64,000 bases of DNA from the NCBI RefSeq assembly GCF_023910635.1, contig NZ_JAAVVZ010000006.1, positions 1 through 64,000 of the forward strand. Reading direction: 5' to 3'. Position 1 is the first letter of the stretch. Each line of letters opens with the position of its first letter. The stretch is from Sphingorhabdus sp. (lineage in GTDB: Bacteria; Pseudomonadota; Alphaproteobacteria; Sphingomonadales; Sphingomonadaceae). The notes under the pieces are model-generated. The model worked only from the letters and a program-made list of their open reading frames with translations. It was not told the origin of the DNA and searched no databases. A program made the translations under genes and the position numbers. Below, in pieces: positions 49,816 to 58,135 of the stretch.

Positions 49816-51270
49816 TCATCCTAATTTCGCAGGCAATAACAGGCTCATAACCGGCGCGGGTGCTTCTGACGGGCGTCGTCCATATTGCGTAGGCGAAAGC
49901 AAAGCTGCTCCAAAAAGCATTTGGCTCCATTCGGCGGGGCTGCGCGTTGAAAGGCCCTGACCATTGGGTGGCCGGACCGTGAGCACGACCAGAACTTCGC
50001 GACGATCGACCGACGTGCCGCGACGTGAAAGCCCCGGAAGAGCCATCGGCGTTACCGAACGGTTGTTGGTGCTGCGCCGATTCAGGGAATCTCCCGATCC
50101 GACCACTATCGCCTTACCATAAGGTAGCTTCACGGACACTTCGACGAGGGTTTTGTCGGTCTCAAGTATACTTGCACCCCGCCCGACATTCACGGCAGAC
50201 TGTCCGGTAATGTTCGACATTTCCAAAACCACGTCTAGATCTACGTCAGTTGGACCAATCCGCTGCGGCGTTACTTCCAACGTCACACCGACATCGCGTT
50301 CAATCGGCTGGCTCCTGTCCGAGAGGGGAACGATCAAGACCGATGCACCTTCGGAGAATTTGGATTTGCGGCCTTCGCGGGCGAGGACGACTGGACTTGC
50401 CTCAAGCGTGACGCGTGAACTGCTGCTCGACGCGAGGTTGAGCGAATAATTGATTGCAGGGGCGGTGACCGTCAGGTTCCCTGTCTGCGTGCTCGCATCA
50501 GCCCCTGCCAGATCATAATTATAATTGAGCAAAGTTCCGCCGAACTGGACAGAAAGCCCATCAAGCAGATTAAGGCCCCTATTTCCCGTTGATGTGCGGT
50601 TTTCACGGATCAGATACGCTTCGATCACCACGCCTTCACCTGCGCCAACCACGGCATCGGGTGCTGTGCTGATTGATGATGGGGCAGTGGCCGGTAATTC
50701 GGTGCGGCTAGCGGACGAAGCTTGTGATGGTACAGGGCGCCAGCTTGTTCCTGCAAACGCCGCATCCAGAAATCCGAGCCCTGCGGTATCTAAGTCCGAC
50801 GCTCGGTCCGCCTGGGCCAAGGCCACACGCGCAAATTCTGGTTCGCCCGCGCGATATGCCAGCAGCGCCAAGGGAACAGCCATTGGCCCCGCTGCACCGC
50901 GCCGTTCAACGGCTTGGGCCATAAGACCCATGGCCTCTCGGATATTGCCAAGCTGGTAGGATGTTACAGATGCCCCCGCGAGCGGTTCCCACAGATCTGG
51001 CGCCAATCTCGCGGCTGTCTGAAAACCGCTCAACGCCATTTCCAGATCACCCCGCGTCACAGACGGCCCACTCAGGAAACCCATAGCAACTTCGTAATGC
51101 GCGGCAGCCGAAAGCGGATTGTGGCGAACGGAAGCAAAGCCGTCCGCTTCGACCGGCCGACCGATCCCCGTCATTGCACCTTTCATGTGCACCGGGGCGC
51201 AGCCTGCGGAAAGCAAAGCCATTAATATCACGAGGTTCAAAGACCATATTGGGTTACGCGTTGCCATCAT
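49816..51270 (-). CDS. Lipoprotein with TPR-like region and secretin domain
   Basis: This 484-aa protein starts with a lipoprotein signal peptide (lipobox LLSAGC, cysteine at residue 24). Residues about 50-160 resemble TPR helices (AAHYEVAMGFLSG, LAPDLWEPLAGASVTSYQLG, RGAAGPMAVPLALLAYRAG). The C-terminal part has the secretin-like pattern: repeating beta strands of the form DVGVTLEVTPQRIG and LDVVLEMSNITG, then LPYGKAIVVGSGDSLNRRS, with LVVLTVRPP at the end. Secretins normally have an N0/N1 array before this. Here that region is replaced by TPR-like sequence. It may form an outer-membrane pore for the Tad-like genes, but the ring-building capacity is unproven. Confidence 0.8.
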   Translation of the reverse strand: MMATRNPIWSLNLVILMALLSAGCAPVHMKGAMTGIGRPVEADGFASVRHNPLSAAAHYEVAMGFLSGPSVTRGDLEMALSGFQTAARLAPDLWEPLAGASVTSYQLGNIREAMGLMAQAVERRGAAGPMAVPLALLAYRAGEPEFARVALAQADRASDLDTAGLGFLDAAFAGTSWRPVPSQASSASRTELPATAPSSISTAPDAVVGAGEGVVIEAYLIRENRTSTGNRGLNLLDGLSVQFGGTLLNYNYDLAGADASTQTGNLTVTAPAINYSLNLASSSSSRVTLEASPVVLAREGRKSKFSEGASVLIVPLSDRSQPIERDVGVTLEVTPQRIGPTDVDLDVVLEMSNITGQSAVNVGRGASILETDKTLVEVSVKLPYGKAIVVGSGDSLNRRSTNNRSVTPMALPGLSRRGTSVDRREVLVVLTVRPPNGQGLSTRSPAEWSQMLFGAALLSPTQYGRRPSEAPAPVMSLLLPAKLG

Positions 51271-51537
51271 GTCCTTTCAAAACCAACATCAGTGCTCAAT
51301 ATATAAAGCGTCCACGACATTCGTTCGGCAGCAAGCGAGATCTGATGCGCCTGTGTCTCGCACAACGGCGCAACGTAAGGCAAATGCACAATTGTCAAAT
51401 CTGGTTCACATTTCCCCGAATGCATGTTGGATGAGATTTGATAACGCGCCGCGTGTCTGAAAATATGGCACACCGATTAGGGCGTTATCTGCCGGGCGAG
51501 GTCGCCCCAAATTTCGCGGTGTCATTTATGAAAAATA

Positions 51538-51613
51538 TGGTGCCGCCTATAGGATTCGAACCTACGACCCCCGCATTACGAATGCGATGCTCTACCAACT
51601 GAGCTAAGGCGGC
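51538..51613 (-). tRNA. tRNA-Thr (anticodon CGT)
   Basis: The minus strand reads GCCGCCTTAGCTCAGTTGG, then a TTCGTAA anticodon loop, GGTTCGAATCC (T arm) and GGCGGCA with CCA encoded in the genome. The acceptor stem GCCGCCT/AGGCGGC is perfect. The anticodon CGT decodes ACG (threonine). No neighbouring gene shares its strand closely. Confidence 0.97.
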
Positions 51614-51680
51614 AACTGGCGTTTGGGCCGTAGCTTCGCATAGCCAAGAGCGCTGGTGAGTTCAAGTGGCCTTTATGCAG

Positions 51681-51718
51681 AATACCCCGACGGCCAAATT
51701 GTGGGCCATCGGGGTATT
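51681..51718 (-). terminator. Terminator of flagellin gene
   Basis: AATACCCCGACGGCC and GGCCATCGGGGTATT form a 15-bp stem with one mismatch and an 8-nt loop, about 50 bp past the flagellin stop. There is no strong U-run. Confidence 0.6.
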
Positions 51719-51765
51719 GCATGCTCCGGCGGGGCTTTCGGAGCGTGCGTTGTTACGCCTTCATC

Positions 51766-52578
51766 TTAACGCAGCAGGTTCAAAACGCCCTGCTGGCTTT
51801 GGTTTGCTTGCGCCAGCATCGCGGTCGAGGCCTGAGCAAGGATCTGTGACGACGCGAGTTTCGTCGATTCTGCCGAGAAGTCTGCGTCTTCGATGCGCGA
51901 TTTTGCTTCCGTCAAATTCATGGCTGTCGATGTCAGATTGTTGACGGTGGCCTCAAGGCGGTTTTGCACGGCACCGATGTTGGCGCGTTGCGCAGCAACA
52001 AGGTCAATGGCCGTATCGAGCAAGTCCAGCGCGGTGCTTGCGCCAGTGTCCGTTGAAAGGTCGATTCCGTCGATAACAAGGCCAGCGTCATCCATCGCCA
52101 CGATTTCGATATCGACAGTTTCACCGGTTTCAACCCCAGTCTGGATGCTGAACGTTTCGTCGTCATCCAGCAACACCGTTCCGTTGAAATCGGTCCGGCC
52201 TGCAATGTCGTTGATCTGGGCAATCAGGGCGTCGGATTCGGCGACGATTGCGTCGCGGTCTGACTCAACCGCAGTGCCGTTCGCAGATTGCACGGCCAGT
52301 TCACGCATGCGGACTAGAATATTGGAAATTTCGCCCATGGCGCCTTCGGCCGTCTGCGCCAGCGAAATGCCGTCATTGGCGTTACGGACAGCTTGGTTCA
52401 GACCGCGCACTTTTGCGTCCATACGGGTGGCGACCGCAAGGCCAGCGGCATCATCTTTAGCGCTATTGATCCGCTTACCCGACGAAAGACGCTCCATCGC
52501 GGTGCTAAGTGTATTGTTCGCCATACGTGAAGCATTTTGGGCGCGCAGCGCGCTGACATTGGTATTGATGACTGTCAT
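51766..52578 (-). CDS. fliC: Flagellin
   Basis: This 270-aa flagellar filament subunit has the conserved N-terminal D0/D1 helix ([36 protein letters not shown]) and C-terminal helix ([39 protein letters not shown]). The central region of about 60 residues is short, so the protein lacks the D2/D3 domains of enterobacterial flagellin. It is preceded by a sigma-28-like promoter and followed by a terminator. It is divergent from fliE. Confidence 0.96.
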   Translation of the reverse strand: MTVINTNVSALRAQNASRMANNTLSTAMERLSSGKRINSAKDDAAGLAVATRMDAKVRGLNQAVRNANDGISLAQTAEGAMGEISNILVRMRELAVQSANGTAVESDRDAIVAESDALIAQINDIAGRTDFNGTVLLDDDETFSIQTGVETGETVDIEIVAMDDAGLVIDGIDLSTDTGASTALDLLDTAIDLVAAQRANIGAVQNRLEATVNNLTSTAMNLTEAKSRIEDADFSAESTKLASSQILAQASTAMLAQANQSQQGVLNLLR

Positions 52579-52642
52579 AATAAATCCTTTTGCTATTCCT
52601 CGTGGTGGGCAGCCCGACAGGGGTGAGCAGCCTCGGCATCAA

Positions 52643-52669
52643 GAAACGGCGTGCCGACCCATCGATTTA
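52643..52669 (-). promoter_or_regulatory. Sigma-28 (FliA)-type promoter of flagellin
   Basis: On the minus strand TAAA, a 15-nt spacer and GCCGTTTC match the FliA pattern TAAA-N15-GCCGATAA at 5 of the key positions, and the -10 element lies about 65 bp upstream of the flagellin start. The positions are -35 at 52666-52669 and -10 at 52643-52650. This fits class III flagellar expression. Confidence 0.65.
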
Positions 52670-52747
52670 ATTACCGGCGTCGGAAATTTGGCGAGAGCAG
52701 CTTCAGACTAGGCCTTATGCCTAAGAAGACTGCGCCTTTCGGCAAAT

Positions 52748-52763
52748 TGGCACATCATTTGCA
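52748..52763 (+). promoter_or_regulatory. Sigma-54-type promoter of fliE operon
   Basis: TGGCACATCATTTGCA matches the -24/-12 consensus TGGCAC-N5-TTGCA exactly, and lies 41 bp before the fliE ATG. It suggests that the fliE-flhB operon is transcribed by RNA polymerase with RpoN and a FleQ/FlbD-type activator, though no such activator gene lies in the window. Confidence 0.85.
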
Positions 52764-52804
52764 AACATCTACGCAAAGGCAATTCCGCCTGCGGACCCAA
52801 ATGC

Positions 52805-53140
52805 ATGTCGACCATCGACCAGAGCCGACTTTTACAGATGCGCTCGTCCATCTTGAACCAGAATGACGCGTTGCGGCGTGCGGCTGGTCGTGATGTACCG
52901 GCCGAAGCGGTGGCATCAACGACGCCCTTTGCACAAACAATGACGGACGCGTTGCAAGTCGTGAACGCGCAGCAGGGCAAGGCCAGTGCGTTGTCGGCAT
53001 CCTATGAACGAGGCGAGACCAATGACATCGTCTCGGTCATGGTCGAACGGCAAAAGGCCTCAATTGGTTTTGAAGCAACGCTTCAGGTCCGCAACAAGCT
53101 GCTGTCCGCCTATCGCGACATCATGAACATGCCGGTATAA
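52805..53140 (+). CDS. fliE: Flagellar hook-basal body protein FliE
   Basis: This 111-aa protein joins the MS ring to the rod. The C-terminal region with VMVERQKASIGFEATLQVRNKLLSAYRDIMNMPV is the FliE signature. It is the first gene of the operon, downstream of the sigma-54-type promoter. Confidence 0.95.
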   Translation: MSTIDQSRLLQMRSSILNQNDALRRAAGRDVPAEAVASTTPFAQTMTDALQVVNAQQGKASALSASYERGETNDIVSVMVERQKASIGFEATLQVRNKLLSAYRDIMNMPV

Positions 53141-53143
53141 CGC

Positions 53144-54799
53144 ATGGCCGATCAACAAATACTCGCCCCCGACGCGTCCATCAACAATGGCCAATTGGCG
53201 CGCAATGTCACGCCGGGCGCTAATTTCGGGTTTGACGGCCTGCGCGGAATGACGCTTCAGCCAGCCGTGCGCAAGGCACTTCCTACGCTGGCCTTGACAG
53301 GTGCGTTGGGGCTGGCGGCGCTGACCTATTTCGCGCTGAGCACGCCTGCACAAGCGCCCTTGTTCCAAGGCCTTGCCGAAGCGGACAAGGCAGCCGTTGC
53401 CGATGCGTTGCAGTCATCGGGTATCAGCTACAGCCTTGACCCCGGCACGGGCGCCATATCCGTAGACGCAGGCAAATTGCACGAGGCGCGAATGTTACTT
53501 GCCGGCCAAGGGCTGCCCAAAGCGCAGCCTACTGGCGACGCCATGATGGCTTCATTGCCCATGGGGTCAAGCCGCGCGGTCGAAGGTGAGACGTTGCGCG
53601 GTGCGCGCGAAGCCGACCTTGCCCGCACGATCGAAGCGATTGATGCGGTAAAAACCGCCCGCGTCCATCTGGCAACGCCAGAGGCAAGCGTATTTGTGCG
53701 CGAAAGCAAAGAACCCGCCGCGTCGGTCATGCTGACGCTTCAGCAAGGACGAAGCCTGTCGGCGGCACAAGTGCGCGCTATCCGCCATCTAGTCGCATCG
53801 TCCGTTCCCAACATGTCCGCCGAGGATGTGTCGATCATAGACCAAAGCGGTGCGTTGCTTTCATCTGATCAGACCAGTGCCGACGACCGGATGTTCCAAC
53901 TGCAAATGCAGATGGAAGAACGCTATCGTGAGGCGGTCATCGCGTTGCTGACGCCCATTGCGGGCCCCGGCAATTTCTCGGTTGAAGTACATGCCGATGT
54001 CGATGCCAGCGAAAGCCAGTCCACCCGCGAAACCTACCCCGAAAATGACCGTGCGTTGCGTAGCGAAGAAGGCAATAAGTCCGTTAGCGGCGCAGCAGAA
54101 GAAGCAGGCGGTATACCCGGCGCGATGGCCAACCAACCGCCGCCTGCAAATGCGGTCGTCAATCAACCTCCAGAAGCCAATGCCGCCGGCACCAGTCCCG
54201 GCCAAAGCGAGGAAACCTACAACCGTAGTTTTGATGTTGGCCGGGAGATTGCGGTCACACATAACCCGCAAGGCGCGTTACGCCGCCTGTCGGTCGCGGT
54301 CGCCCTGCGCGATGGCAAAGGTGCGCAGAAGCGCACGCCTGCAGAGATTGCGGCACTGGAAAATCTGGTAAAGGGTGCCGTCGGCTTTAAGGCCGAACGC
54401 GGCGATGTCGTCGCCATTTCCGCGCGTCCCTTCGTCGAAGAAGCCGAAGTCGTCGTCAATTTCTGGGATGAGCCATGGTTCTTCCCATTGGTGCAGCAAG
54501 TCGGCGCGGTGCTGGGCGCATTGCTTGCCTTTTTCATCATTGGCCGTCCGCTGGTGAAAGCGGTCAAAGCCCGCATGATAGCGTCGAAGGAACTGGCAGA
54601 AACCGAGCAAAAATTGATGCAGGCGGCGGCCAGGCAGCAGGCCTCACGGCCCGCCAATGGAACCGTAACCATCGATATGATTGAATCGGCGCCAAGTTAT
54701 GAAGCGCGCGCAAAGCTTGTACGCGCTTTCGTGCGCCAGGACCCGCAACGCGCCGCGCTCGTCGTCCGTCAAATGTTGGGGAAACCATCCAATGGATGA
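53144..54799 (+). CDS. fliF: Flagellar MS-ring protein FliF
   Basis: This 551-aa protein forms the membrane ring. It has two membrane segments (about residues 45-65 and 445-470), a large periplasmic region with the YscJ-like start LSTPAQAPLFQGLAEADKAA, and a C-terminal cytoplasmic tail that binds FliG. It lies 3 bp after fliE and overlaps fliG by 8 bp. Confidence 0.96.
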   Translation: MADQQILAPDASINNGQLARNVTPGANFGFDGLRGMTLQPAVRKALPTLALTGALGLAALTYFALSTPAQAPLFQGLAEADKAAVADALQSSGISYSLDPGTGAISVDAGKLHEARMLLAGQGLPKAQPTGDAMMASLPMGSSRAVEGETLRGAREADLARTIEAIDAVKTARVHLATPEASVFVRESKEPAASVMLTLQQGRSLSAAQVRAIRHLVASSVPNMSAEDVSIIDQSGALLSSDQTSADDRMFQLQMQMEERYREAVIALLTPIAGPGNFSVEVHADVDASESQSTRETYPENDRALRSEEGNKSVSGAAEEAGGIPGAMANQPPPANAVVNQPPEANAAGTSPGQSEETYNRSFDVGREIAVTHNPQGALRRLSVAVALRDGKGAQKRTPAEIAALENLVKGAVGFKAERGDVVAISARPFVEEAEVVVNFWDEPWFFPLVQQVGAVLGALLAFFIIGRPLVKAVKARMIASKELAETEQKLMQAAARQQASRPANGTVTIDMIESAPSYEARAKLVRAFVRQDPQRAALVVRQMLGKPSNG

Positions 54800-55829
54800 A
54801 GATCTCGATGAAATGACGCCGCCAGAGCCAGCAACACCGCTTGATGGCGGGCTATCTGCGGCAATATTGTTGATGTTGCTGGAAGACGGCGACAGTTCCG
54901 CGGTCTTGCAGCATTTGGACCCTGCGGAAGTCAAATCCTTGGCCAAGGGAATGTTTGAAGCATCATGTGCGACCGAAACCGATGTGGAAAGCGCATTAGA
55001 GGTTTTTGTCAGCAACAACCGTGACCTGTCACAACTCGCCGTTGGCGCGCCCGTCCGCATCCGCGGCATGATGAATATGGCGTTGGGGGATAGCACTGCG
55101 AACCGCATCTGGACGCAAATCGCGCCAGCACAAGCCGCACCGCCATCATTAGAGGCGTTGCAATGGCTGGACACCGCCACGGTTTCGACCCTGGTCGCCA
55201 ATGAACATCCACAACTTGCCGCCATCATCCTGTCGGCTCTGCCAGCCGAGGTTGCCGCAGACGCCGTCGCAGGGCTTGATGAAGCTGTCCAAGCCGATCT
55301 GTTATTTCGCACCGCCACCTTGGGCCCCGTCCCTGCTGCGGCAATATCAGATATTGAGGCCATTCTTGCAAATTATGCCGAAACCAGTGCCAGCAACCCG
55401 CTCATCAACATGGGCGGGCATGGAGACGTCGCAAAAATCTTCAACAATCTGTCCCGCCCGCAAGCCGAAAAGCTTTTGAAGACTATCCGCAAAAAGGACA
55501 AAATTTTGGCCGATGCCATTGAAGAAGGCATGTTCATTTTTGCCGACCTTGCCCAGCTCGACACCAAATCGCTTGGCGCAGTCATGCGCAATGTCGAGGC
55601 GGACCGCCTGGCGCTGGCCATTAAGGGCGCGGACGCCGCCTTGGGCGAGAAGATCCTGAGCACATTGTCTTCACGCGCGGCGCAAACCATCAGCGACGAA
55701 ATCGCCGAAATGGGCCCGGTCAGCCGCGCCGATGTCGAAGAAGCACAAAAGGCTGTGGTCGCCATTGCCAGGGGCATGGCTGCGTCTGGCGAGATCATGC
55801 TGGGAAAGCAGAGCAACGACTATGTCTGA
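54792..55829 (+). CDS. fliG: Flagellar motor switch protein FliG
   Basis: This 345-aa rotor protein has the middle-domain EHPQ motif (NEHPQLAAIILSALPAE) and the C-terminal torque region ending in MGPVSRADVEEAQK. In the torque helix, a segment usually FEDIVLVDDR reads FADLAQLDTK, so some of the classic charged residues differ. ATG 54792 replaces the ORF track start at 54681, which lies in fliF. Confidence 0.94.
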   Translation: MDEDLDEMTPPEPATPLDGGLSAAILLMLLEDGDSSAVLQHLDPAEVKSLAKGMFEASCATETDVESALEVFVSNNRDLSQLAVGAPVRIRGMMNMALGDSTANRIWTQIAPAQAAPPSLEALQWLDTATVSTLVANEHPQLAAIILSALPAEVAADAVAGLDEAVQADLLFRTATLGPVPAAAISDIEAILANYAETSASNPLINMGGHGDVAKIFNNLSRPQAEKLLKTIRKKDKILADAIEEGMFIFADLAQLDTKSLGAVMRNVEADRLALAIKGADAALGEKILSTLSSRAAQTISDEIAEMGPVSRADVEEAQKAVVAIARGMAASGEIMLGKQSNDYV

Positions 55830-56382
55830 GACCGTCAAACTGTCCCTCACAAAATATTTTGGCGAACGCCGGGATTTTCGTCCTCACAAGTTGCAGTTCC
55901 CATTTCCGGCACCCGCAGATGAAGCCGAGGACCACTATGTGCGTGGTCTGGCGGATGGGCAGGAAATGGCGCAGGCGGTGTTTACGATTGAACGCAAACA
56001 GCTTCACGACTTGCTGCTTGCCGCAAATGCGCTGCGGCCGGAAGATAATGCCGAAATCGGCTTCATGCTCGACAATATCATCCGCAGTGTCGTCACGAAA
56101 ATCATTGGTGACCTGCCGATTGACGGCGCTTTTCTAACGCAACAGATCGCCGCCGCCACGGCCGTTTTAACGGAAGCAGACCAGAACCGCAATTTGCACA
56201 TGCACCCGGATGACCTTGCGTTATTGTCCGACGCCGAATTGCCCCTGCCATTTACGGCGGACCCACAATTGCCACGCGGTGCGTTGCGTATTGAATGCTC
56301 CGATGGATGGGTTGAACATGGCCCCGCCTTTGTGCTTGAACGACTGGCGCAAACGCTCGGCGATGGCGGACGCGTCGCATGA
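55822..56382 (+). CDS. fliH: Flagellar export regulator FliH
   Basis: This 186-aa protein is predicted to bind FliI and hold the ATPase near the export gate. The C-terminal end (RGALRIECSDGWVEHGPAFVLERLAQTL) resembles FliH/YscL; the N-terminal half diverges. It is identified mainly by position between fliG and fliI, with overlaps of 8 and 4 bp. Confidence 0.8.
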   Translation: MSETVKLSLTKYFGERRDFRPHKLQFPFPAPADEAEDHYVRGLADGQEMAQAVFTIERKQLHDLLLAANALRPEDNAEIGFMLDNIIRSVVTKIIGDLPIDGAFLTQQIAAATAVLTEADQNRNLHMHPDDLALLSDAELPLPFTADPQLPRGALRIECSDGWVEHGPAFVLERLAQTLGDGGRVA

Positions 56383-57710
56383 CCACGCGGTTGGAAGCGA
56401 TTATGGCGGCGCGGCATGGCGTTGCCGCTCTGTGCGATGCGGACCCGCGCCGCGTTGGCCGTCTGGCTGCGTTGACCGGGCAATATTGTGAAGTCAGCGG
56501 ATTTCCTTATCCGCTTGGCACAGGCACAAGGATGCAGGCAGAAAATGGGGACTTTGCCGAGGGCGAAGTTGTAGGCTTTCAAGGACAGCGCGCTATCATT
56601 CAACCGCTTGGTGATGTCGGTAACATCGCCAGCGGCGCGGCCGTCTATCCCAATGGTCGGCATGACATGATTGAGGTTGGCGAAGAGCTGCTTGGCCGTG
56701 TGATTGATGCAAAAGGCCGTCCACTGGATGGGGGTCTTATGCCGTCATGCAGTGGCCGACAAAAAATTGCCGGTGAAGACAGCAACCCGCTCGACCGGGG
56801 TCGCGTCGTGCGGGCGATGGATACCGGCGTCCGCGCCATAAACGCTTTGCTCACCATTGGCGAAGGGCAGCGTGTGGCGATTGTCGCGGGCTCTGGCGTC
56901 GGCAAATCGGTGCTGATGGGACAAATATTGCAGGGCATTGATGCCGACATCATCGTCATTGGCCTGATCGGCGAACGTGCGCGCGAAGTATCGGATTTCG
57001 TTGAGGGCAAGCTCAACCGCGATATCCGCCACAAATCGGTTGTTGTGGCAGTGACAGCGGATCAGGTGCCGCTGTTGCGCTTGCGTGCGGCCATGCGTGC
57101 AACGGCCATTGCCGAACATTTTGCGCATCAGGGCAAGCGGGTCTTGTTAATGATCGACAGCCTCACGCGCATTGCGCATGCGCAGCGCGAAATCGGTCTC
57201 GCCATTGGGGAGCCGCCAACGATGAAAGGCTACACCCCCTCCTCGCTCGCGCTAATCCCACAACTTGTCGAGCGCGCCGGCGTTGATCGCCGGTCGGGTG
57301 GTTCAATCACGGCCATATATACAGTATTGGCGGACGGTGGGGACTTGGAAGACCCGGTTGTCGACGCCGCACGTGCCATTGTCGACGGCCACATCATCTT
57401 GTCGCGCACGCTTGCCGAAAGCAGCATCTTTCCAGCGATTGATGTCGGCCGGTCGTTGTCCCGGTTGATGCCCGACATTGTTGATCCGGCGCATTTGGCG
57501 GCGGCGGCGCGGTTCCGGCAATTATGGTCAAGCTATGAACAAAATAGCGATCTGGTCATGCTGGGCGCTTATGCGCAAGGTAGCGATGCCGTGCTGGACC
57601 AGGCGATTGCCCAGCGGCCAGCGATGCTGAATTTCATCACGCAACCCATGCAGTCTGTCGTCACATTTGATGATGCCCGCACCGAACTTGTCGATGGGAT
57701 GGGCGCATGA
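56379..57710 (+). CDS. fliI: Flagellum-specific ATPase FliI
   Basis: This 443-aa ATPase is related to the F1 beta subunit and powers export of flagellar proteins. It has the Walker A motif GSGVGKSVLMGQI, the glutamate region GLIGERAREVSDFV and the Walker B segment RVLLMIDSLTRIAHAQREIG. The length is normal. Confidence 0.97.
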   Translation: MTTRLEAIMAARHGVAALCDADPRRVGRLAALTGQYCEVSGFPYPLGTGTRMQAENGDFAEGEVVGFQGQRAIIQPLGDVGNIASGAAVYPNGRHDMIEVGEELLGRVIDAKGRPLDGGLMPSCSGRQKIAGEDSNPLDRGRVVRAMDTGVRAINALLTIGEGQRVAIVAGSGVGKSVLMGQILQGIDADIIVIGLIGERAREVSDFVEGKLNRDIRHKSVVVAVTADQVPLLRLRAAMRATAIAEHFAHQGKRVLLMIDSLTRIAHAQREIGLAIGEPPTMKGYTPSSLALIPQLVERAGVDRRSGGSITAIYTVLADGGDLEDPVVDAARAIVDGHIILSRTLAESSIFPAIDVGRSLSRLMPDIVDPAHLAAAARFRQLWSSYEQNSDLVMLGAYAQGSDAVLDQAIAQRPAMLNFITQPMQSVVTFDDARTELVDGMGA

Positions 57711-58135
57711 CGGCCAATACGCAACGCTGGAAACGCATATTGAAAGTGCGTGCTGTTCAAAGGCATATGGCTGAGTTGCAATTGCACCGATGCGAAAAAG
57801 AGGTGCGCAATCTCGTCGATCTCGGGCACCGCATTTCCGCCATTCGCGCGGCCGCCCAACCGTTGGTCGGCGCACAAAATGGCATGATGCTGCGGTCGGT
57901 ATGCGAACTATCATCGCGTCTCGACACCGCGCAGCGCGCACTTGCCACACCAAGTCGTAATGCGCAGGAAGCACGCAATCGTCAGCAGCACGCCGTTGTC
58001 GCCGCACGGCAGCGCGAAACAGCGATCGAGAAGCTGGCGGCCAACGTCGCCGCGCAAGATGCCAAACATGCCTTGGATCGCCAAAACCGCGCTGCGATTT
58101 TTCGGAAAGCCGCCAAGAGCGAGGGAATGTCATGA
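57707..58135 (+). CDS. fliJ: Flagellar export chaperone FliJ
   Basis: This 142-aa helical protein of the FliJ type is rich in Arg, Gln and Ala, and is expected to form an antiparallel coiled coil. The identification is by position after fliI and by the helix pattern, since FliJ sequence similarity is weak. Confidence 0.75.
   Translation: MTANTQRWKRILKVRAVQRHMAELQLHRCEKEVRNLVDLGHRISAIRAAAQPLVGAQNGMMLRSVCELSSRLDTAQRALATPSRNAQEARNRQQHAVVAARQRETAIEKLAANVAAQDAKHALDRQNRAAIFRKAAKSEGMS

Noticed and set aside
52641-52658. Possible sigma-54 site for flagellin (GGCACG-like)
   Set aside because: The -12 GC is missing; the overlapping sigma-28-like site fits better.
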